Assembly (NCBI RefSeq): GCF_036373705.1
Contig: NC_089867.1
Location: 27,804,950-27,868,949 of the forward strand
Source of the DNA: Amia ocellicauda
Taxonomy: Eukaryota > Chordata > Actinopteri > Amiiformes > Amiidae
Length of the DNA: 64,000 bases
Direction: 5' to 3'
The notes below the pieces were generated by a model. The model saw only the letters and a list, made by a program, of their open reading frames with translations. It was not told the origin of the DNA and searched no databases. Shown piece by piece: positions 57,306 through 64,000 of the stretch (position 1 is its first letter; the number at the start of each line of letters is the position of its first letter). The position numbers and the translations under genes are program-made.

Positions 57306-59111
57306 ATGCGTCTCCACACACTTAGATCGTGATCTTACTGTTTTGTTTCCACCCGTGCATGCACACTCAAACACACTAGATATTATTGGGGTGTTTGGTG
57401 GCTGTTTCAAAAGTCACTTCATAGTTTCATACCTGGACTGCGGCTCAGATATCCTGGTTTATCCGTCTGTCCATCCCTCGACTCTGTCAAATCCCTCGAA
57501 TCCATGTGGACTCAGGGACGCGAAACAAGGCCAGGCAGCCCGATCCCAACTGGTGCCAGAGAGGCGAAGGCACTGCAGGGACCACAGGCCCATATGGCCA
57601 ACAAAATAGCTGATCCAAACCCAACACACGCTTCCAGCCTTGGGACTCATTTAATCCTCCTTTCAGTCGTGTTCAGGAGAGCCTTCCTCTACAGCACAGA
57701 CACCTGTGTTCAGTTAATTTCACAAAGCTAGGCTTGCACTTGTATTCACACACGACAGGGATTTCCAAACCAGTCCTGAGGACCCCCTGCCCTGCAGCCC
57801 AGCCCTTAATTACATAATTGAGCTTTATATTGCATTGATAGCTCAATTAAGGATTCAATTAAGCAATTAAGAGCTTATTTGTCATACATCAGTATTATTA
57901 TATTATTCTGTTATTTGTTTGATGCTTTAATCTTTGAAGTTCTTCAAAAGCAACACACGTTGTTTTACTAACACTAACACAAAGCTGTGCATGAGCGACA
58001 TGACAAGGGTAGCAACACTATAAACACTGAGGAAAACGCTGCTCTGAGCCACACCAGAACCTGCATGTCTGACCCGGTGGGACTGGAAATCAATGCATGA
58101 ACATCTTCTACATCCTTGGAGACCCCAAGAGAACCGACCCGCTCCACCCGCTCCCCTCCTCAGGAGCAGAGTGAAAGGTGTTGAAAGGATCCAGCAGCTC
58201 CTCACAGCTGTAATTGCTGTTCTAATCACCTTTAAAACACGTTTTTTAATCACATTTAACCTAAAGTGCACCCCCCCCACACCCAGTAGTAATGGTGTAA
58301 AAGTGTTACACCATTGTCCTGCCCTCGTCATGCCACGGCGTTTGTGTTTTTCTCTCCTCCGTGCCCGATGGGGTATTTAATGCAGGTTTACTTTATTTTT
58401 GTTAATTTAAACTGTTAAAGGTCTATTTTTATTTATGTATTATTTAATTTTGCTGTATGTTTGTTGTAGTGTGTTTACCAGTCTGTAAAGCACTCTGTGG
58501 CTGCCCTGCGAAGAGTGCTATACTGATAATTGATTGATTGATGAAGGGGACCCAGATCAGCACGAATCTTGGACTCTCCAATGCTAGTTTAGGTTTGGTT
58601 AGGTTAGGTTGAGTAACATCATTGAGGAAAACATGGAAAAACAATCAAATTAAACATATTCGGTGTAAACATCTATGATAATCGCGTGTATTACTTGCTG
58701 GATGATGTCCTGGGGAGAATCAAGCCCGATTCACTAGAACCAGTTCTCCCACTTGTTCAGGCCACTGAGCGAGGGCTGCAAACAGATACATACAGACGGG
58801 ATGTTTAAAATATTACACACTTCATTCATTACATGTTTTTTAAGCATATCTGGCATTAATTTGGCATCTCAGAACCAAACACATCCCAATAACCACAGTG
58901 AGGCCAAGTCATCAGTGGAACAGCGCCTTGTCACACAGTCAGCCAGTGGGTGAGAGCAGACGGCAGGGTGTGGGCCGTGTCAGAGAGAGGCTGCACCCCC
59001 AGTGTAAACACAGCTCTGCGTCGTCCATGAAGTCACTCTCGCTCATATGATATGCTGTGTATCTGGTGAGGGCTGTGTGTAAGTGAATGTAATTCCTGCT
59101 TTATTCTCTCA
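57306..59111. other. Possible ubxn10 intron
   Basis: No coding exon is recognised. Near 58380-58545 there is a retroposon-like 3' end (agcactctgtggctgccctg, then agagtgctatactgataatt and gattgattg repeats). Confidence 0.4.
58380..58545 (+). mobile_element. Retroposon 3' end fragment with TTGA repeats
   Basis: The segment closes with gtaaagcactctgtggctgc, agagtgctatactgataat and ATTGATTGATTG, a tail pattern common to fish LINE/SINE families. The family is not assigned. Confidence 0.4.
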
Positions 59112-59124
59112 GCTGTAGAGCACG

Positions 59125-59169
59125 ATGGCTACTGCAGCCCCTGCTGATCAGCGACTCCCGCAGCTCTGA
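59125..59169 (+). promoter_or_regulatory. Upstream ORF before ubxn10
   Basis: A 14-codon ORF, MATAAPADQRLPQL, starts 50 bp before the ubxn10 ATG in another frame and stops 5 bp before it. Human UBXN10, as I recall it, begins MATEAP..., so this may be the ancestral start displaced by a frameshift. Confidence 0.45.
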
Positions 59170-59174
59170 GCATC

Positions 59175-59936
59175 ATGCACGTGACGAGGCCAAAGTCTGC
59201 CAAAGGCCGCAGCAGGCCGACCCTGAGCTGCACGCAGAGTGTGGACCCGGTGTCCTGCCACCGCGGGCCCCTGGCCCCGAGACCTCCGAGCACCGCGCTG
59301 GACAGGGCCAATGGTGCGGTCCGGCCTCCCTCCACGGCCCGGCAGGGCGCCGGCGAGATCCCCGAGCTCCTGCAGCAGGTCCTGGTGCCGCCTGTGTCCT
59401 CTCTGAACCGCTACAGAGTGCTTCCGTCCATCGAGAAGAGAGAGCCGGACCAGACGGGCGCGGGCCTCGAGGACAAGATGACCCAGCTGAGTCTGTCCGA
59501 CGACCTCCTGGTCAAGAGCCGGCACCGCCGCGGCGAGCAGGCACGGCCGCCATCCTGGCGCAGGAGAGCGGCGTCCCAGAGCACGCCGGACAGGGGGCGC
59601 TCCCCGGCGCCGCGGCCGCCACGCAGCCCCGACCCGAGGGCACCAGCGCAGCCCGGCAGGGAAGCAGGTCTGCTGCTGGCGGTGCGGTCCCCGTCCGGCA
59701 CCCGGTTTCAGCACCTCTTCCGGCCCTCGGACACCCTGCAGACAGTGCTGGCCGCCGCCGAGGCCCAGTACGGTACCAGCTACCGGCACGGCGTAATCGA
59801 GACCATGGAGGTGCCCCGGAGAAGCTTCCCCGACCTGAGCCGGACTCTGGAGCAGTGCGGCATCCAGAACAAGTCTGTGTTGTGCATCGGGCAGGAGCCA
59901 GACGAGCCGCTGGACTCTACCTTCGGCCCAAAGTGA
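59175..59936 (+). CDS. ubxn10: ubxn10, UBX domain protein 10
   Basis: UBXN10 is a p97/VCP cofactor that in vertebrates localises to cilia and binds the IFT-B complex. This single coding exon gives 253 aa. The N-terminal motif MHVTRPKSAKGRSRPTLS matches the conserved RPKSAKGR start region of the family. EIPELLQQV and NRYRVLPSIEK follow, then a low-complexity RSPAPRPPRS segment. The UBX domain occupies about 165-245, with LLLAVRSPSGTRFQHLFRPS, LQTVLAAAEAQYGTSYRHG, IETMEVPRRSFPDLSRTLEQ and NKSVLCIGQ. The start is the first in-frame ATG after an in-frame TGA at 59145-59147. The protein is about 27 residues shorter than human UBXN10. An acceptor at 59111 implies an upstream non-coding exon. Confidence 0.93.
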   Translation: MHVTRPKSAKGRSRPTLSCTQSVDPVSCHRGPLAPRPPSTALDRANGAVRPPSTARQGAGEIPELLQQVLVPPVSSLNRYRVLPSIEKREPDQTGAGLEDKMTQLSLSDDLLVKSRHRRGEQARPPSWRRRAASQSTPDRGRSPAPRPPRSPDPRAPAQPGREAGLLLAVRSPSGTRFQHLFRPSDTLQTVLAAAEAQYGTSYRHGVIETMEVPRRSFPDLSRTLEQCGIQNKSVLCIGQEPDEPLDSTFGPK

Positions 59937-60361
59937 TCCCGAGCACAACAAGGCGTTTGGACTACTACACTCCTCTCAGCACTGCGGAGCTGCGCCTGGC
60001 AGTAAAGCGTTCGTCGCGTTTCTGTGGGAGAATCACCTATTTGAACGTGGTTTTCAGTGCTGACTGGCAGATCCATGATGCGTAGCTTCAGTTTTTAAGC
60101 GTTGTGTTGAAATCGTCCTGTTCTCGTGTTGCCCTGTCCCTCGCCTCATAGACATCGTGGTTTTTAATTCAATCGGAAATCTGAATGTCAGTCTTTCACA
60201 CTATTGCTGGTTGCTGTTTTTTTTGCCGTGTGCCAAACCTACCCAAAATTCAGCTGACAAAAACATTAATAGTTTAATTGTATAGGTGACATATTTGACA
60301 AAGGTCCTGAAATTATTGTTGAAGCTACAGTGTATGAACCTACATTTTTAATCACTGATTG

Positions 60362-60367
60362 AATAAA
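60362..60367 (+). terminator. Polyadenylation signal of ubxn10
   Basis: AATAAA about 425 bp after the stop codon. Confidence 0.5.
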
Positions 60368-61654
60368 TTAATTTCTGATTCTTTTGAGACTGAAATGTTG
60401 TCGTCTTTGAGGGATAAAATAAAATGTGCTTTGCTTTTAAAAGGCAACTTTAATAAAAAATGATCCACTTTAGAAGTGCCTTGATTAATCATAAAATGAG
60501 TTTTCAAAGCTGAAAACCATTAAAAAGGTTGACTTTTGTCAGTTCAAGTTACCAGCAGCTCCCATTCCTATGAAACACCGGGCCCAAAATTTACGTTCAA
60601 CTGATTTAAACTGCTGCCGCTGTTTCAGTCTTACTCAGTGCATCTTCCTGCAGGTTTAATCCATCGCCCCTGTACCAGTCTCTGCTCTGAAGAGATGACG
60701 TTCAGTCCCCAGCCCTGCGCCGCTGCTGCAGGTTTATACAAGCGCTCACTCCCAGCGTTGAGACCCAGGGCTGATGCCAACAGAAGGAAGTGTAAAGGAA
60801 GCGGAAAGGAAGCCACTGCTGGAGCGCAGAGGGCTGTTTTCCTCACCACTGCAGCCCAGAACAGCTTTGAAGTCACACAACACGACAACAGAGGACAGAT
60901 TTCACTGCTTATTTGCATTCAGCTTAAATAACTATACAACCACAATAAACACCATGAAGGATGCCAACGAAGGTGAAAACGTGCTCACCGAAGGGACAGA
61001 AAACGGCCGGGACCCTAACAGAGCAGGCAGTCCATCTGGAGTCGGGACAGAAATAACACGCAAAGAAGTGTGCCAGTCAGTAGGTTTTCTTTATTACAAT
61101 AAATGTTTAGAAAGAACCGTGACCCATTGCCGCAGCCTGGAGCTCCAGTCCAACACACGGCTCCGGCGGCCAGGTCTCTCAGCAATGGGCACGGCAGGCA
61201 TTCAAAACTCAACCCTTTGCACTCGAGCGCTCTCAGCGTCCGCAGATCACATGGGAGGCATCCAACTGTCGTCCAGATAGAAGTGCATTCACCCCAAATA
61301 CAAAACCACCCCAACACACCAATTCAGACTCATTGTGTTTTAATGTTAGTTCAGTAAAGCTTTAAAAAAAAAAAAAAAAAAAATCACTGAAGCCGGGCGC
61401 AGTCCATCCTAAAAGTTTAGGTACAATCTATATATGCCTCAGTTTTTACTTGGTAAAAGTGTCTGCCTTGCTGTTTGTGAACAGAATTCGACACATTTTG
61501 CAAACAATTTTAAGTGAAATAAACACATTAGCTGACAGAGCAGCTTGATGGGGCTCAACTCCAGCACTGAGACCCGAGACCTCAATTCCACGCCGTCCAT
61601 TCAGCAACAGGTTTAATACGTCTATGTAACAGCTCTCAACTGCATAGTTCTAAC
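60368..61654. other. Intergenic DNA
   Basis: No gene is recognised. A poly-A run of about 20 bp is at 61361-61381, possibly a retroposon tail. ORFs at 60631-61317 overlap on opposite strands and show no family features. Confidence 0.45.
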
Positions 61655-61902
61655 TAGGGATGTGACGATTATCGATAATATCACGATAAAAATGTTCTAC
61701 GGTTCACACGATACCTGATTTTTATATGATCGCAATTGCACAACATACGAAATCGATATAAAAAAAAAAAAAAAAGGGAGACTCTATTAATTCAGATGAT
61801 TACAAGCTCAATAGCCCGGCAGTATTGCGCTAGGGAAGCAGAGACTGAAACGGCCTGATCTGCCCTAGATGTGCCTGAAAGATGGACGTGTCAGATTTGT
61901 TG

Positions 61903-62000
61903 ACATAAGAAAGTGTCCAATCGAGAGGAGGTCATTCGACCCATTGTGCTAGTTTGGTGTCCATTAATAACTGAGTGATCCAATTATCATATCCAGTCTG
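61903..62000 (-). mobile_element. CR1-like LINE 3' tail fragment
   Basis: This is the third copy of the tail family: acataagaaagtgtccaatc, then gagaggaggtcattcgaccc and gtccattaataactgagtga, reverse complement of the 24780-24895 copy. Confidence 0.6.
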
Positions 62001-62004
62001 TTTT

Positions 62005-62190
62005 TATTATTATTACTCAATTTCTTAGCAGACATGCTTATCCAAGGTGACTAACAATTGTTACATCACATTATTTTTACATTTTACCCATTTATGCAGC
62101 TGGGCGTGTACTGGAGCGGGCTGGGTGGTGTTTTGCTCAAGGGAACTGCAGCAGCGCTCCCACTGGGACTCGAATGCTCTGAATGTCCCC
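62005..62190 (-). mobile_element. tRNA-derived SINE with L2-like tail
   Basis: Same family and orientation as the copy at 36391-36597. The tail side reads ttcttagcagacatgcttat, the body cccatttatgcagctgggcg and tgctcaagggaactgcagca, and the head side cactgggactcgaatgctc. Confidence 0.6.
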
Positions 62191-62539
62191 AAATGGTCAG
62201 CTTCGGCCACATCTCTATCGCCCCGCAGGGCAGGCTGCCGCTTGCAAACCTCCTCCGGGAGAAGCTTCCTCTCGCGGCAGGAGGGTTCGGTCACCATCGC
62301 AGGAAGAGCTCAATGTAACCGTCTATTCTTCAGTGAAATGTCAAGATACTGTAAGTGAACTTGTATATTTTTAGGGGGATATTGTTTTCAGGTCAATGTT
62401 TCAATGTTTTTACTGCTGGAATTATAAACTTTCAAAACTTGTTTTAAGAAAAACAACAAATTATCATGAAAATGATTATAGTCTGAAAAAATATAATGAT
62501 AATTATGATACAAAACAAATCTATGAACGTCCCAGCCCA

Positions 62540-63449
62540 GACTGACTAATTTACTCACGACTGAGATTGTACAGGAAAGCTCAGAAGGTCTCGGAGATGA
62601 ATCGCAACAAAGCCATGTTGAGTTCAGTTCCCCTGCACCCCCTCAGTTGAGACAGGAATGCGTTACAGTACCGAGAGTGGGACCGGAGAGAAGCCCTCCT
62701 GGCCACAGATCTGTTCCTAATTTAATTGCGTATTTATTTCTCAAACACCGGACGCTGCATAGTTTGTGCAAATCGAAATGATCTACCTCCTCTGCATCAG
62801 AAGTGCCTGCTTCGGGCCACAAGCACCAGCACAACGTCAGAATTGTTCATGAAGAGTGGACTGGCGGAGAGGGTCAACAGTGTTCAATCTGAGTTCAATC
62901 CCTGCACGGCGCAAACACACTCAAAATAAGAACAGCAAGCGACTCAACTACATATTCTAGTCTGTTTATTACTACACACTGTGTAACCAAAGTCCCATTG
63001 ATGTCTCGCGTCAAAAACCAGAGCCCAGAGGGTAGAAAAGAGGCTCTTTTATTTTAGTGCTGTATGTGGTCACCCCATTAAAAACAAGGAAAAGAACAAG
63101 CAAACACAAATCCTAATCCAGCCGTCAGTCCTCTCTCACTGGAACCTATTTGGCATTTAGACTTACTGACCTGAAGTTAAAATATTTTGCTTTAAGGCTA
63201 AGCTAAGACCCAATTCCACCTCCTGTAAACATCGCGTCCGCCTGCACTTTAATCCGAGGGCAAAATCCAAATAAAATAAACCCAACAGTGACTCTCAGTC
63301 CAACTGCAACAATTTGATATGAAGAGCTCGGGATGAGCTGCGAGAGTCGGACCCTCGCCGGCCACTCGAGATGCCACTTCTGACCCCAGTCCACCGTCTG
63401 CAGAAGTACAGTCCAGACATCGGAGGACATCGGCGTCGGCCCATCTCTC
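62540..63449. other. Intergenic DNA / 3' UTR of the right-edge gene
   Basis: The part next to 63450 is probably the 3' UTR of the minus-strand gene ending there. TTTATT (AATAAA in gene direction) near 62961 could be its polyA signal. Nothing else is identified. Confidence 0.4.
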
Positions 63450-63511
63450 TCAGTTGGCGATTTTCTCGATCTCGTCCAGGTCATCTGTGTCCAGCTTCTC
63501 GATCTTCTTGT
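63450..63511 (-). CDS. Last coding exon of an unrecognised gene (partial)
   Basis: On the minus strand an acceptor ttccctaacag ends at 63512. It is followed by 62 nt encoding KKIEKLDTDDLDEIEKIAN and a TGA stop. The exon enters in phase with two leading bases. The residues form a charged, probably helical, acidic C-terminus. The splice site, open frame and non-random composition support a real exon, but I do not recognise the protein. Other exons would lie further right, mostly beyond the window. Confidence 0.6.
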
Positions 63512-64000
63512 CTGTTAGGGAAAAGACAAAGTGAAGAGAATCGTGCGGACTGGCACAGTCAGATTAATCCGGCGTCTTCAGCCCGACACAGCAGCTCTCT
63601 GGGCAGTGCCAGGCTCGCTCCGCAGTGCGGTGGCTGTTAACTGGGGATAACTGCTGCTGGAAGTGGGGCTGGAGTGACGCTCTCATGAACGTTAAATAAA
63701 AGGAACGGACTGAAAAGGCTTAAGAATATCTCAGCTGCATCTCCCAATTATAATTTAGATTGATTTCTGTTTCAGTACAACTTCTGTGTCAAATATTGAC
63801 AAGAGAAAGGGTTAAAAGGAAGTGTGTAAGTGCCGTCCTTCCCACCCATTTATGGACCGTTTTCACTTGCAGATCCTCTTGTTCAGAGGAGGGTGATTAT
63901 CGAACACCGATCTGTCTCACTAACCAACACCTGCAGCCTGTCCACCATTCATTCAATCACACACGAGCGCTTTGTAATCCATTTCCTCACTCAACCAGTC

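Larger units (their letters stand above)
61655..62539. mobile_element. Possible hAT-type MITE with nested retroposons
   Basis: The left end tagggatgtgacgatt with palindromic ATCGATAATATCACGAT, and the right end aacgtcccagccca preceded by ATGATAATTATGAT, resemble the ends of short fish hAT elements. Inside lie a CR1-like tail (61903-62000) and a SINE (62005-62190), both on the minus strand. The termini are imperfect and no target duplication was found. Confidence 0.35.

Noticed and set aside
57044-57410. ORFs made of HTHT/THTY repeats
   Set aside because: They are translations of GTGTAT/GTGTGA simple repeats in several frames.
59148-59951. 267-codon ORF opposite ubxn10
   Set aside because: It is a shadow of the ubxn10 coding exon on the other strand with no recognisable domain.

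Overview
The window is vertebrate nuclear DNA, almost certainly from a ray-finned fish. It has split genes with GT-AG introns, long AT-rich intergenic stretches, CA, TA and CT microsatellites, and fish-type repeats (Tc1/mariner, hAT, Gypsy LTR, L2-like and CR1-like LINEs, and tRNA-derived SINEs with an L2-like tail). The species cannot be fixed from the sequence; an early-branching ray-finned lineage is only a guess from the CR1/L2/SINE content.

Layout. (1) 1-2.6 kb: first coding exon of vwa5b1 on the minus strand; the rest of the gene lies beyond the left edge. (2) 2.6-29 kb: a repeat-rich gene desert. It holds a 1 kb terminal-inverted-repeat element abutting a decayed Gypsy element with two LTRs, a 3.1 kb GACA-containing minisatellite with a 777 bp higher-order period, an L2-like LINE that has lost its reverse transcriptase, two copies of a 417 bp direct duplication, and a possible solo LTR. 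(3) 29.4-30.9 kb: a single-coding-exon class A GPCR of the lysophosphatidic-acid/P2Y-like group. (4) 34.2-49.2 kb: complete 17-coding-exon ints11 (Integrator endonuclease, 601 aa) on the minus strand, with a hAT transposon filling most of one intron. (5) 49.9-51.9 kb: cptp (ceramide-1-phosphate transfer protein, 216 aa) on the plus strand, head-to-head with ints11. (6) 52.3-57.1 kb: two nearly identical DD36E Tc1/mariner (Incomer-type) elements in inverted orientation, the first with an intact transposase, the second broken by a deletion and an internal micro-inversion. A CpG-rich candidate first exon lies between them. (7) 59.1-60.4 kb: ubxn10 (253 aa). (8) 63.45-63.51 kb: the last coding exon of an unrecognised minus-strand gene that continues past the right edge.

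vwa5b1 and ubxn10 are neighbours in human 1p36.12, and INTS11 and CPTP are a head-to-head pair in human 1p36.33. The window therefore interleaves two pieces of one mammalian chromosome arm. No new multi-gene system is evident. The most unusual signals are structural: the damaged inverted partner of an intact transposon, the higher-order minisatellite, and an ints11 splice donor that sits inside a tandem repeat made of donor-like GTGAG motifs.
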